In this document: positions 27,518 through 36,682 of the stretch, in pieces
Layout: each line of letters starts with the position of its first letter
How positions within the stretch are numbered: the stretch's first letter is position 1
NCBI GenBank assembly: GCA_942492625.1
Contig: CALOFM010000012.1
Location: forward strand, 62,001-126,000
DNA: 64,000 nt
From: Thiosymbion sp942492625
GTDB taxonomy: Bacteria > Pseudomonadota > Gammaproteobacteria > Chromatiales > Chromatiaceae
Direction: 5' to 3'
Program-made: the position numbers and the translations under genes
The notes under the pieces: model-generated
What the model was told of the DNA's origin: nothing
What the model saw: only the letters and a program-made list of their open reading frames with translations
Database searches by the model: none

Positions 27518-28186
27518 ATGGCAAACCCTGATTACACCATCGCACGCAGCGCTGAGCACGCGACTGCAACGAACAAGGTGTTGAAAAACACCTATATGCT
27601 TCTGTCCGCCACCCTGGTCTTCAGCGCACTGATGGCCGGTCTGTCCATGATGCTGGCGGTGCCCAGTTGGATGTACTTGGTCTCGGTCATCGGCGGCATG
27701 CTGCTCGGCATTTTCGTACTGCCTCGCACAGCCAATTCCAGCAGCGGCATTGGCATTCTCTTTTTGATCACCGGCCTGCTCGGATTCGGGCTCGGCGCCA
27801 TCCTCAGCCTGTATCTCGCGATGCCCAACGGGCCACAGATCATTGGAACCGCCTTCGGCGGCACGGGGCTGATTTTCCTGGGCCTGTCCGGCTACGCCCT
27901 GACCAGCAAGCGCGACTTCAGCTTCATGGGCGGGTTCCTGTTCGCCGGTATCATGGTGGTCTTCATCGCCGCGATTGCGAACATTTTTCTCGCCATGCCG
28001 GCCCTGTCCCTGGCGGTATCGGGCGCCATCATCCTGCTCATGAGCGGCTTTATCCTGTTCGACACCAGCCGTATCATCAACGGTGGCGAGACGAATTACA
28101 TCATGGCCACCTACGGGCTCTATCTGAGCATCTTCAACATCTTCATCAGCCTGCTCCAGATCCTGGGCATCATGGGCGACGACTGA
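27518..28186 (+). CDS. Bax inhibitor-1/YccA family membrane protein
   Basis: 222 residues from the ATG at 27518, preceded by GAGGAG (27501-27506). It has seven hydrophobic segments. The conserved region (GTALGGTG-like GTAFGGTGLIFLGLSGYALT, SGFILFDTSRIINGGETNYI) is the family signature ending in the paired acidic residues that gate the channel in BsYetJ. YccA in E. coli interacts with the FtsH protease, and other members leak Ca2+ or H+. It is followed by a strong terminator and so is probably monocistronic. Confidence 0.93.
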   Translation: MANPDYTIARSAEHATATNKVLKNTYMLLSATLVFSALMAGLSMMLAVPSWMYLVSVIGGMLLGIFVLPRTANSSSGIGILFLITGLLGFGLGAILSLYLAMPNGPQIIGTAFGGTGLIFLGLSGYALTSKRDFSFMGGFLFAGIMVVFIAAIANIFLAMPALSLAVSGAIILLMSGFILFDTSRIINGGETNYIMATYGLYLSIFNIFISLLQILGIMGDD

Positions 28187-28212
28187 CAACTCGGGTCTGA
28201 TCCCGGCACCGA

Positions 28213-28236
28213 CCCCGGCCTCGCGCCGGGGTTTTT
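28213..28236 (+). terminator. intrinsic terminator after the YccA-like gene
   Basis: Stem CCCCGGC/GCCGGGG with a 5-nt loop, followed by TTTTT, 26 bp after the stop. Confidence 0.9.
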
Positions 28237-28384
28237 CGTTTGCTGATTCTTCCCCCCTGCCCTTCCCCTCACCCCTCTGCCGCAGGGAGATGGCGGGTCG
28301 CAGCACCTGGCGAACCAATCCGATGGGCGAGCGAGACGGGGAGCGACTTCGGCGCAACTCTGAATAGACCAGGTAAAAAGCGCA

Positions 28385-28570
28385 ATGGACATGTTTTTGA
28401 AAATCGCCGCGGCCGCGGTTATGGGCATGATGGTCTTCTACGCGTGGCGGGCCTTCAAGCAATGGCAGGAGCACGGACCCAAGGCGCAAAAGGGGGACTG
28501 GCAGGCGGTAATCCTGCCCTTGGCGTTGGTTGTCGGGTTGGTCGCACTGCTGGTGGCGATGGTCAGGTAG
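28385..28570 (+). CDS. small membrane protein
   Basis: 61 residues: MDMFLKIAAAAVMGMMVFYA, a short polar loop (KQWQEHGPKAQKGDWQ), then a second hydrophobic segment (VILPLALVVGLVALLVAMV). A two-pass hairpin topology is likely. It is unknown, and stands alone between the YccA terminator and the convergent serS. Confidence 0.55.
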   Translation: MDMFLKIAAAAVMGMMVFYAWRAFKQWQEHGPKAQKGDWQAVILPLALVVGLVALLVAMVR

Positions 28571-28602
28571 GCGCGGCCCGAGCAGCCAGGGCGCAATCCC
28601 TG

Positions 28603-28655
28603 CGTGGGACGGGCTTCAGGCCGACTGCTGTGGTGAAGTCGGGTTTCAGCCCAGC
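28603..28655. repeat. REP-like palindromic repeat, second family
   Basis: GTGGGACGGGCTTCAGGCC and, 13 bp on, GTCGGGTTTCAGCCCAGC. Both are variants of a GGGCTTCAG/CTGAAGCCC palindrome. The same unit, in the other orientation, is at 47736-47758 (19 of 23 positions match). Confidence 0.5.
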
Positions 28656-28811
28656 CTCAGCGCCGGATGTCGGACGGAGCGACTGCTACGGAGGCGTTGC
28701 GCTTCAAACCACTTCAGCGGCGGATGTCGAACTGAGGTCCGATCCGCATCCGGCTGACATTTCGAGAATGATTCCCGCAATCTCGATAGTGTCTACAGAC
28801 AACACCACCCG

Positions 28812-30086
28812 TTAGCCGAGCACCTCCGCCCCACCCATGTAGCCACGCAGAACCTCCGGCACTGCGATGCTGCCGTCCGCCTCCTGGTAGTTCTCCAACA
28901 CCGCCACCAAGGTACGGCCAACGGCCAGTCCCGAGCCGTTGACGGTATGCAGCAGCTCCGGCTTGCCGGTCTCGGGGTTGCGCCAACGGGCTTGCATACG
29001 CCGGGCCTGGAAATCCCGGAAGTTGCTGCAGGAGGAGATTTCCCGGTACTTCTGCTGCCCGGGCAACCAGACCTCAAGATCGTAGGTCTTGGCTGCGGAG
29101 AATCCCAAGTCGCCGGCACACAGGGTCACCACGCGGTAGGGCAGCACCAATCTTTGAAGAATCGACTCCGCATGCCCGGTGAGCTCTTCCAGGGCCTGGA
29201 ACGAGTCCTCCGGCCGCACCGCCTGCACCAGCTCCACCTTCTCGAACTGGTGCTGACGGATCATGCCCCGGGTGTCCTTGCCGTAGGAGCCCGCCTCGCT
29301 GCGAAAGCAAGGCGTGTGCGCGACCCACTTGCGGGGCATGCAGTCGGCTTCGACGATGAGGTCCCGCACCAGATTGGTCACCGGAACCTCAGCCGTGGGA
29401 ATCAGGTAGAAGTCCTTCTCTCCCGGCACCTTGAACAGATCCTCTTCGAACTTGGGCAGCTGCCCCGTCCCGTAAAGGCTGTGGGCATTCACCAGGTAAG
29501 GGACGTAGGCCTCGGTATAGCCGTGCTCGGTCGTGTGAGCGTCCAACATAAACTGGATCAGTGCCCGGTGCAGCCGTGCCAGGGGGCCGCTCAGGACCAC
29601 AAAGCGCGAGCCCGTCACTTTGGCCGCCACATCGAAATCCATCCAACCGCCGGGAACCCCAAGGTCCACATGGTCCTTGGGCTCGAATTCGAGGTCCCGA
29701 GGCTGCCCCCAGCGGCGTTCCTCCCGGTTGTCGTCCTCGCTCGTGCCCTCGGGAACGCTCTCGTGGGGAATGTTCGGCAGGCCCAGGGCAATCTCGTTCA
29801 GCTCTGACTGCAAGGCCGCAAGGTCCGCCTCCTCCGCCTTGAACCGATCTCCCAGGTCCGCGACCTCTGCCAGCAGGGGCTTGATGTCCTCCCCTGCAGC
29901 CTTGGCCCTGCCGATGGACTTGGAGCGAGTGTTACGCTGGCTCTGCAGCTCCTGTGTATTGACCTGCAGCTCCTTGCGTCTGGCCTCCAGGGATTCTATG
30001 CGCCCGGTGTCCAGCTCCAATCCGCGACGGGCCAACTGCTCGGCCACATAGGTAACCTCGCTCCGCAACAGGCGGGGATCTAACAT
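28812..30086 (-). CDS. serS: seryl-tRNA synthetase
   Basis: 424 residues from the ATG at 30084-30086 (MLDPRLLRSEVTYVAEQLAR). The N-terminal long coiled-coil arm (residues ~30-105) binds the tRNA-Ser variable arm. The class II core has motif 2 (CFRSEAGSYGKDTRGMIRQH) and motif 3 near GSGLAVGRTLVAVLENYQ. The start lies 7 nt inside the end of the DUF190 gene, giving a crcB-DUF190-serS transcription unit. Confidence 0.97.
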   Translation of the reverse strand: MLDPRLLRSEVTYVAEQLARRGLELDTGRIESLEARRKELQVNTQELQSQRNTRSKSIGRAKAAGEDIKPLLAEVADLGDRFKAEEADLAALQSELNEIALGLPNIPHESVPEGTSEDDNREERRWGQPRDLEFEPKDHVDLGVPGGWMDFDVAAKVTGSRFVVLSGPLARLHRALIQFMLDAHTTEHGYTEAYVPYLVNAHSLYGTGQLPKFEEDLFKVPGEKDFYLIPTAEVPVTNLVRDLIVEADCMPRKWVAHTPCFRSEAGSYGKDTRGMIRQHQFEKVELVQAVRPEDSFQALEELTGHAESILQRLVLPYRVVTLCAGDLGFSAAKTYDLEVWLPGQQKYREISSCSNFRDFQARRMQARWRNPETGKPELLHTVNGSGLAVGRTLVAVLENYQEADGSIAVPEVLRGYMGGAEVLG

Positions 30087-30400
30087 TTTCTCTTGCCCCC
30101 TTCGACAACAACCGGCCAGGACACCACATGCCCCGGTGCGACGAAATCCGCAATCCGCTCGATTGCACTCGCCGCTTTGTCGGGCAGGTCGAAAAACTCC
30201 AGCACCAGCGGCAGATCCACGGACAGATCCACCAGCGAGGTGTTGTGCACTACGCCTGAGCCCCCGTAACCGGCGATGCCGCGCATTACGGTGACTCCGC
30301 ACACCTTGAGCTCGTCGTGCAGACACTTGATAAGGGACTTCATCTCGTGGTCCGACTCAGAAAGATAGACCCGGACCATCAGCGCTTCGACTCGACTCAC
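30080..30400 (-). CDS. DUF190 family protein
   Basis: 106 residues from a GTG at 30398-30400 that overlaps the crcB stop (GTGA); an ATG at 30379 is an alternative. The middle (CLHDELKVCGVTVMRGIAGY followed by GGSG) is the family motif and the fold is PII-like. DUF190 proteins are commonly next to crcB and are thought to modulate it. Its end overlaps the serS start by 7 nt. Confidence 0.88.
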   Translation of the reverse strand: MSRVEALMVRVYLSESDHEMKSLIKCLHDELKVCGVTVMRGIAGYGGSGVVHNTSLVDLSVDLPLVLEFFDLPDKAASAIERIADFVAPGHVVSWPVVVEGGKRKC

Positions 30401-30771
30401 AGCCACCTCCCGAGCAGCACACCGACCCAGCAGGCCAGCAGACAGATCAGAACGCTCACCCACATGTTGAGAAAGGCCCTTCCCAGATAACCCTCCTCGA
30501 TCAACGCAAGGGTCTCGATAGAGAAGGTGGAAAAGGTGGTGAAGGCACCCAGGAAACCCACCAACACCGCGGCCCGTACCTCCGGCCCCGCAGCGAGACG
30601 ATCGATGAAGAGCGCGAATAGCAGACCCATCAGGAAGGAGCCCAGTGTATTGACAGCAAGGGTTCCCCAGGGGAAGTCCCGGCCGAGAACGCGGTACACG
30701 CCGGTGGACACCCAGAATCGACCCAGGGCACCCAGTGCGCCGCCGCTGGCAATGGCAAAAATCTGCAACAA
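30397..30771 (-). CDS. crcB: fluoride channel CrcB/Fluc
   Basis: 124 residues, four membrane segments. GALGALGRFWVSTGVYRVLG, the Asn-containing GTLAVNTLGSFLMG and the phenylalanine-box GFLGAFTTFSTFSIE are diagnostic. Two subunits form a fluoride-exporting channel in the inner membrane. I see no fluoride riboswitch in the ~180 bp upstream. It heads the unit crcB-DUF190-serS. Confidence 0.96.
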   Translation of the reverse strand: MLQIFAIASGGALGALGRFWVSTGVYRVLGRDFPWGTLAVNTLGSFLMGLLFALFIDRLAAGPEVRAAVLVGFLGAFTTFSTFSIETLALIEEGYLGRAFLNMWVSVLICLLACWVGVLLGRWL

Positions 30772-31047
30772 GCCCCTGCTCCACCCGGAAAGCTGGGCAT
30801 TTTACACCGCGAGCGGGATCTGGCGTGCTCTTCGTGTCCTTCGCGGTTAAGCGGTAGACCCCGAGGTTATCTTCGTCCCGCGACCTTGCCTGTTCCTAAC
30901 GAGCCAAGCCCAATGACGTGAACCAATCGGCTCATCTGCTATCTTTGCTTGTTCACCGTTACGATCGCCCTCGGTGGCTACGGGACTAGCTACCAGCCAC
31001 CCGATCCGGCAACGCTGTCGACAGCGCTCCAGTGGCTCGAGCCCATC

Positions 31048-31590
31048 TCACCAGTTCCGCGTCGGCGGGTTGATGTGGCTGTCGTAGGGCCTGTTGGGAC
31101 TGATGATCGGGTAGTGCCGCTGTCTGGGCGGATGAATCGGATGTATGGGACGAGGCGGCCGGTAGGGCCAGCGCCAGTCATGCGGATAACGCCGATAATA
31201 GGGCCTCTCGATCGCAATGCGGTCGAGGGAGTCGTCGATGCGCCGCTGCCTATCCGCCGCCTCGCGCTCCAAGCGCCTGCGTTCAGCCTCTTCACGGGTT
31301 TCTCTTCGTGCTTGCGCCTCGAGCCGGCGGCGCTCCATCATGGCTTGGAACTGCGCGTCTGTCCGCTGCTCGATCTCCTTGACTCGCGCCCTCGCCTCTT
31401 CCGTTGCCTGTGCCGAAGGCTCGGGGCCGACATCCATGCCTTCAACCTCTACCGCATCCTTCGGTGGTTGCGACGAATAGGTAACTCGCCCCTCCTCGTC
31501 GACCGACCTGTAAACACGATCGGCTCCGAATGCCGCGAAGGGCAATACAAAGGCAAGCGCCAACAGCCAGGAAGGGTCGATATGCTTCAT
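31048..31590 (-). CDS. exported DUF4124-like protein
   Basis: 180 residues from the ATG at 31588-31590. A signal peptide (WLLALAFVLPFAAFGA) is followed by DRVYRSVDEEGRVTYSSQPP, the DUF4124 core. The middle is an Arg/Glu-rich helix (residues ~60-130), and the C-terminus is rich in Pro, His, Tyr and Arg (RPPRPIHPIHPPRQRHYP). It is probably a periplasmic or envelope protein of unknown role. The in-frame extension upstream to 31878 overlaps the next gene and is not believed. Confidence 0.7.
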   Translation of the reverse strand: MKHIDPSWLLALAFVLPFAAFGADRVYRSVDEEGRVTYSSQPPKDAVEVEGMDVGPEPSAQATEEARARVKEIEQRTDAQFQAMMERRRLEAQARRETREEAERRRLEREAADRQRRIDDSLDRIAIERPYYRRYPHDWRWPYRPPRPIHPIHPPRQRHYPIISPNRPYDSHINPPTRNW

Positions 31591-31649
31591 CGGGTCGTCT
31601 CCTCGAAACGCAACGTACAACCAATCCCGGCCGAATGTCCCTCGGGGAC

Positions 31650-31943
31650 CTAGGAGTCGCTCAACGGATCCGAAGGCTCGACGGCATCCGGATCCAGGTC
31701 GGATTCGGGCACACCCAGGGCGCCTGCCACGTCCTCGAGCCTGTACCGCGGCTCCGAAGTTACGGGGTCGGTGCCGGAGGGCTTTACGCCCATTTGCTCC
31801 AGCGTCTCCTGGAAAGTCTCCAACACAAACCGGGCCGTGTCGGGATGACCCGAGAGAAAACGGAAGGCATCCGCCCAAGACGGGTTGGCTGGATCTGCCA
31901 ACACGATTAAGGCATCTTCGACAGTTTCGATCAAGCCACTCAC
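31650..31943 (-). CDS. hypothetical acidic protein
   Basis: 97 residues: a helical N-terminal part (SGLIETVEDALIVLADPANP, FLSGHPDTARFVLETFQETL) and an acidic tail ending in DPDAVEPSDPLSDS. No signal peptide or known family seen. It lies 59 bp upstream of the DUF4124-like gene on the same strand. Confidence 0.6.
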   Translation of the reverse strand: MSGLIETVEDALIVLADPANPSWADAFRFLSGHPDTARFVLETFQETLEQMGVKPSGTDPVTSEPRYRLEDVAGALGVPESDLDPDAVEPSDPLSDS

Positions 31944-32100
31944 CAGAAATTCCGTTCCTCAGGCGCGAATCTCGCGAATGTGCTCAAGATAGCAGAGAAG
32001 ATCCTCACCCCTCGAGCATTCCGGCTTTATTGGCGTGGTTCAGAACCTGCGAAATGTGCAATCTGAAATGTGATTGTCCGGCAATCGCCTAAAAGAACTT

Positions 32101-32119
32101 GTTAATGCGAATCGTTATT
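32101..32119. promoter_or_regulatory. Fur box
   Basis: GTTAATGCGAATCGTTATT matches 14 of 19 positions of the Fur consensus GATAATGATAATCATTATC. It is about 190 bp upstream of the iron-binding-protein gene, so the fbp operon should be repressed by Fe2+-Fur. Confidence 0.75.
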
Positions 32120-32306
32120 ATTACTATAAACCCCCTGACTGAAGGCGAGCAGCAATCCGATGACGCCCTGTTGCGTGAACGCTCGTTGTACTGCGGCATC
32201 GACGACCGCATTCTCGTGGAGCCGGGGAACTGCCGCAGGCCGGCCGGCCGGAAGCAGATTCTCGATAACCTCACGAACATCGACCAATCAAGAAGGAGAG
32301 ATTCGC

Positions 32307-33335
32307 GTGAAGACCCGCGTAAATACCCTGTGCGCCACGGCTATGGCCGTTCTCATGGCCTTGCCCGCCCTTGGCGTGGCAGACGATGAGGTCAATCTCT
32401 ATTCGGCCCGCAAGGAAGAGCTGATCAAGCCCTTGCTGGACCGCTTCACTGAGCAGACCGGCATCCGGGTCAACTTGGTCACGGGTAAGGCGGATGCCTT
32501 GCTGAAGAGGCTGCAGAGCGAGGGGATGAGCTCCCCCGCCGATCTGCTGATCACCACCGACGCCGGCCGGCTTCATCGCGCCAAGGTGGCGGGGGTCACC
32601 CGAGCTGTGGCGTCGGAGACCCTGAACACAGCCATACCCGCGAGCTATCGCGATCCGGGGGGACATTGGTTCGGCTTGTCCCTGCGCGCACGCCCGATTC
32701 TCTACGTCAGGGACAGGGTCGACCCCTCCGCCCTCTCCACATATGAAGCCCTGACCGCACCCGAGTGGAAAGGCCGCATCTGCATCCGCTCTTCGAACAA
32801 CATCTACAACCAGTCCCTGGTGGCTTCACTGATCGCCGCTGACGGTGAGGAGAGTACGGAGACCTGGGCGAAGGGCCTTGTCGCGAATCTCGCGCGCCCA
32901 CCGAAAGGGGGTGACCGTGATCAGATCAAGGCCGCTGCGGCCGGGCAATGCGACGTCGCGATCGCCAACACGTACTACCTGGCCGGTATGCTGGCGTCCA
33001 AAGACGAGGCCCAGCGCAGCGCTGCCGAGCGTATGGCGGTCTTCTGGCCAAACCAGGACGGGCGCGGGACCCATGTGAACGTCAGCGGTGCGGCAGTCAC
33101 CAAGGCGGCCAAGAATACGGACGCCGCCGTCAAGCTGCTGGAGTACCTTGCAAGCGACGAGGCGCAGCAGTGGTATGCGAAGTCCAACGGCGAGTACCCG
33201 CTACGGTCCGACATCCCCGTCAGCGAGACCTTGGCCGCCTGGGGCGAATTCAAGGCCGACGACCTGGGCCTGGCGAAGCTCGGCGAGCTCAACGGCACGG
33301 CGGTCCGCCTCATGGACCGGGCCGGTTGGAAGTAG
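32307..33335 (+). CDS. fbpA: iron(III) ABC transporter substrate-binding protein
   Basis: 342 residues from a GTG at 32307 with AGGAGAG seven bases upstream. A signal peptide (ATAMAVLMALPALGVA) is followed by DDEVNLYSARKEELIKPLLD, the start of FbpA/FutA-type ferric-binding proteins. Iron-ligand tyrosines are expected in SNNIYNQS and IANTYYLAGM. It captures Fe3+ in the periplasm for the permease and ATPase encoded next. A Fur box lies upstream. The open frame to 32160 has no ribosome-binding site of this quality. Confidence 0.92.
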   Translation: MKTRVNTLCATAMAVLMALPALGVADDEVNLYSARKEELIKPLLDRFTEQTGIRVNLVTGKADALLKRLQSEGMSSPADLLITTDAGRLHRAKVAGVTRAVASETLNTAIPASYRDPGGHWFGLSLRARPILYVRDRVDPSALSTYEALTAPEWKGRICIRSSNNIYNQSLVASLIAADGEESTETWAKGLVANLARPPKGGDRDQIKAAAAGQCDVAIANTYYLAGMLASKDEAQRSAAERMAVFWPNQDGRGTHVNVSGAAVTKAAKNTDAAVKLLEYLASDEAQQWYAKSNGEYPLRSDIPVSETLAAWGEFKADDLGLAKLGELNGTAVRLMDRAGWK

Positions 33336-33410
33336 AGGGATCCCGGTCCATTTGCGTTAATTTGCGTTGATTAGCGGCAACACGCCACTTCTGAGGCTAA
33401 TCGATTCCGG

Positions 33411-35075
33411 ATGACAGACGAGCAAACCGGCAACCCGGCGGCGACACGCAGCTACTGGTCCGCCGGTGTAGTCCTGGTGGCACTCGTGCTGGCGCTGCCG
33501 GTGCTGGTCGTGGTGAGCTTTGTCCTGGTGCCAGCCGGAGAAATCTGGCGGCACCTTGCCGACACCGTACTGACCGACTATGTAATCAACTCGCTACTGC
33601 TGATGCTCGGCGTCGCCATTGGCACGCTCGTCGGCGGTGTGGGCACCGCCTGGCTAACCAGCATGTGCCATTTTCCCGGCCGCGGGCTATTCGAATGGGC
33701 CCTGCTCCTGCCCATGGCAATGCCCGCCTACATCATCGCCTACACTTACACCGGTATGCTTGACTTCGCAGGTCCCGTGCAGACGGCGCTGCGCAACTGG
33801 ACCGAATGGGGCTACGGGGATTACTGGTTTCCGGAGATCCGATCTCTGCAGGGAGCGGCCGTCATGCTGTCCCTGGTCCTGTACCCCTATGTCTACCTGC
33901 TCACGCGCGCGGCCTTCCTGGGCCAATCCCTGTGCGTGCTGGACGTCAGCCGTACCCTGGGCAACGGCCCTTGGCGTACCTTCCTTTGGGTCGCCCTACC
34001 CCTGGCGCGGCCCGCCATCGTCGCCGGCCTCTCCCTGGCCCTGATGGAGACCCTAGCCGACTACGGCACGGTCCAGTACTTCGGGGTCTCCACCTTCACC
34101 ACCGGCATCTTCCGCACCTGGTTCGGACTCGACAATGCGGCTGCAGCGGCCCAGCTCTCGTCCCTTTTGCTGGGCTTCGTGCTCGTGCTCATTGCCGTGG
34201 AGCAGATTTCCCGGCGCCACGCCCGCTACCACCATACCAGCCAGCGCCAACAGGATATTCGCCGCCACCGGCTGCGGGGCTGGCACGCCGCGGCAGCCAT
34301 GGCCTTCTGCCTGATCCCACTGGGGCTCGGTTTCCTGCTTCCAGCGGGCCAGCTCACCACGTGGGCCCTGACCATCGCCGACACCCCCTTCGATGTGGAT
34401 TTTTTGCTTCTGACATGGCACAGCCTGGAACTCGCCGCCATCGCCTCCCTCCTCGCCCTGATCCTGGCCCTGCTGCTCGCCTACGGACGCAGGCTGCACC
34501 CGACCCGCGCCGTGTCGTCTTCGGTGCGCATCGCCGCAATGGGCTACGCCGTGCCCGGGACCGTGATCGCTGTTGGCGTGATCATCCCATTCGCCTGGTT
34601 CGACAACAGCCTGGACGCCTGGATGCGCGAGATTTTCGACATCTCCACGGGCCTAATCCTTAGCGGAACCCTCGTGGCCCTGCTGTTCGCATACATGGTC
34701 CGCTTTCTGGCCGTCGCCCTGCAGGCGGTGGAGACCGGACTGGGAAAGATCAAGCCATCCATGGACGAGGCCGGGCGTTCCATGGGCTGCCGGCCAATGG
34801 GCGTATTGGCACGCATCCATATCCCCATGCTGCGCGGTACCCTGCTCACGGCACTCCTGCTGGTATTCGTGGACGTGCTCAAGGAGCTGCCGGCCACGCT
34901 CATCCTGCGACCCTTCAATTTCAACACCCTGGCCGTGCGCGCCTACGAGCTCGCATCGGACGAGCGCCTGGCCGATTCGGCTCCCGCCGCCCTGACCATC
35001 GTCGTAGCCGGCCTGTTGCCGGTTATCCTGCTGAGTCGATCCATTACCCGTTCCCGCCATGCCCAGACAGCTTGA
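33411..35075 (+). CDS. fbpB: iron(III) ABC transporter permease
   Basis: 554 residues with ~12 membrane segments in two homologous halves, each with an ABC-coupling EAA-type loop (VLDVSRTLGNGPWRTFLWVA near residue 180 and MDEAGRSMGCRPMGVLARIH near residue 455). This fused double-permease layout is typical of FbpB/SfuB. It is 75 bp after fbpA and overlaps fbpC by 17 bp. Confidence 0.92.
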   Translation: MTDEQTGNPAATRSYWSAGVVLVALVLALPVLVVVSFVLVPAGEIWRHLADTVLTDYVINSLLLMLGVAIGTLVGGVGTAWLTSMCHFPGRGLFEWALLLPMAMPAYIIAYTYTGMLDFAGPVQTALRNWTEWGYGDYWFPEIRSLQGAAVMLSLVLYPYVYLLTRAAFLGQSLCVLDVSRTLGNGPWRTFLWVALPLARPAIVAGLSLALMETLADYGTVQYFGVSTFTTGIFRTWFGLDNAAAAAQLSSLLLGFVLVLIAVEQISRRHARYHHTSQRQQDIRRHRLRGWHAAAAMAFCLIPLGLGFLLPAGQLTTWALTIADTPFDVDFLLLTWHSLELAAIASLLALILALLLAYGRRLHPTRAVSSSVRIAAMGYAVPGTVIAVGVIIPFAWFDNSLDAWMREIFDISTGLILSGTLVALLFAYMVRFLAVALQAVETGLGKIKPSMDEAGRSMGCRPMGVLARIHIPMLRGTLLTALLLVFVDVLKELPATLILRPFNFNTLAVRAYELASDERLADSAPAALTIVVAGLLPVILLSRSITRSRHAQTA

Positions 35076-36150
35076 CGTCAGAGAGGTCTCGGTCGCTTAC
35101 GCGGGCGATCCGGTCGTTCGAAATGTGAGCTTCACCCTGAGTCAGGGCGCCATCGGCTGCTTGCTCGGACCCAGCGGCTGCGGCAAGACGACTCTGCTTC
35201 GCGCCATCGCCGGCTTCGAGTCCGTCAGCGGCGGGGAGATCCACCTCCAAGGACGCTTGGTCTCCGGGGCCGGCCAGACCGTGGCGCCCGAGCAGCGCCG
35301 AGTAGGGATGGTATTCCAGGACTTCGCCCTCTTCCCGCACCTGAACGTGGAGCACAACATCTCTTTCGGTCTGCGTAGTCTGTCCCGGAAGGACAGGAAG
35401 GAGCGTGTCAGCGAATTGTTGCGGCTGGTGGGTCTGGAGCACGCCGCAAAGCAGTATCCCCACCAGCTTTCCGGCGGCATGCAGCAGCGGGTCGCACTGG
35501 CACGGGCCATGGCACCGAGGCCGGATATCCTTCTCCTGGACGAGCCCTTCTCCAGCATGGACGCAGAGCTGCGCGAGCAGCTCGCGCGAGAAGTCCGGGA
35601 GATGTTGAAGCGCGACGGAATCACCGCCATTTTGGTCACCCACGATCAGCTCGAGGCCTTCGCCATGGCCGACCTCATCGGGGTGCTCGGGGACGGCAGG
35701 CTGCGCCAATGGGGGAGCGGATTCGAGCTCTACCACGAGCCGGCGGACCGCTTCGTCGCAGATTTCATCGGCCAAGGGGTCATGCTCCCGGGACGGGTGG
35801 TGGACGAGCGGCGGCTTGAGACCGAGCTGGGTTACGTGAGCGGGCGTTACCCCCACGGACTGACGACGGGGCGCACAGCGGAGCTGCTGCTGCGCCCGGA
35901 CGACGTGATCCACGACGACTCCAGCCCCATCAAGGCAAAGGTCATGAACCGCGCCTTTCGCGGCGCCGAGTACCTCTACAACCTGCGCCTGGCGAGCGGA
36001 ATCGAGGTTCTGTGCATGGTGCAAAGCCACCACGATCACGCGCCCGGCGAGCACATCGGCATCCGGTTGGAGCTGGAGCACTTGGTGGCGTTTCCCACCG
36101 ACGCTCCGGCACCAGCCACCAAAGGCGGGACGCTATCGGTTGTTTCTTAA
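35059..36150 (+). CDS. fbpC: iron(III) ABC transporter ATP-binding protein
   Basis: 363 residues. Walker A GPSGCGKTT (~residue 38), Q-loop, signature LSGGMQQRVALARAMAP, Walker B ILLLDEPFSSMD and switch His in LVTHDQLEAF are all intact. The C-terminal ~120 residues form a TOBE-like regulatory domain. It energises uptake of Fe3+ by the preceding permease, and overlapping genes indicate coupled translation. Confidence 0.93.
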   Translation: MPRQLDVREVSVAYAGDPVVRNVSFTLSQGAIGCLLGPSGCGKTTLLRAIAGFESVSGGEIHLQGRLVSGAGQTVAPEQRRVGMVFQDFALFPHLNVEHNISFGLRSLSRKDRKERVSELLRLVGLEHAAKQYPHQLSGGMQQRVALARAMAPRPDILLLDEPFSSMDAELREQLAREVREMLKRDGITAILVTHDQLEAFAMADLIGVLGDGRLRQWGSGFELYHEPADRFVADFIGQGVMLPGRVVDERRLETELGYVSGRYPHGLTTGRTAELLLRPDDVIHDDSSPIKAKVMNRAFRGAEYLYNLRLASGIEVLCMVQSHHDHAPGEHIGIRLELEHLVAFPTDAPAPATKGGTLSVVS

Positions 36151-36225
36151 TCTCTGATCGCTACCGGCGATCCGCCGGCGCCGTTGCTTCATTGCGGAGA
36201 TCGAGGCCATGACGTCCGCCATGTC

Positions 36226-36270
36226 GGGTCGGGTCGGGTCGGGTCGGGTCGGGTCGGGTCGGGTCGGGTC
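36226..36270 (+). repeat. GGGTC pentanucleotide microsatellite, nine units
   Basis: Nine perfect tandem GGGTC units (45 bp), preceded by TC and followed by GG. It is in the 321-bp gap between fbpC and the gene at 36472; otherwise I see nothing in that gap. The repeat is G-rich with regular GGG runs. Confidence 0.95.
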
Positions 36271-36471
36271 GGACACGGGACCTAGTAAATCACATGCCCG
36301 TTGCGGCTGAGTACCAATTTCAGCAATCTCTCGGTGCTCCAGTACCGCAACTCGAAACCCCGTAAATACCTGAGCGTTTTACTTGGTTGCCTGCTATAGT
36401 TTGAGCACGCCCTTGAATAATCTCAGGTGTAGTTACGAGAAGGACAATCCCCCAACCATCTCGGAGAAGGA

Positions 36472-36682
36472 ATGATGGAACGTCTACTTGCAGTGATCGC
36501 ACCGAGCTTCTTTGCGGCCGGAGGCAGCGCCGCCGGCTTCTACAGAGGCCTCGACGAGGGTAACTCGGATCTGTCCACGCAGCGCGTGAGCGCCGACAAC
36601 TTCACCGGCGTGCAGCCGAGCATCGAAAACAGCGTCGGCCGTTACCAAGGTTGGGCGAACGGCAACCCCGACCTGTTCAAGG
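36472..36682 (+). pseudogene. truncated exported protein with GNxDL motifs
   Basis: It starts at the ATG at 36472 (preceded by GGAGAAGG), with a hydrophobic, signal-like start (LLAVIAPSFFAAGG) and two motifs EGNSDL and NGNPDL around FTGVQPSIENSVGRYQG. Such repeats occur in small exported proteins of unknown function. At about 36683 the frame runs into the 3' end of an IS66 tnpA fragment and reads meaningless sequence to 36786, so the natural C-terminus is lost. Confidence 0.65.

Noticed and set aside
30772..30950. A fluoride riboswitch in front of crcB.
   Set aside because: I could not find the conserved riboswitch core in the upstream ~180 bp.
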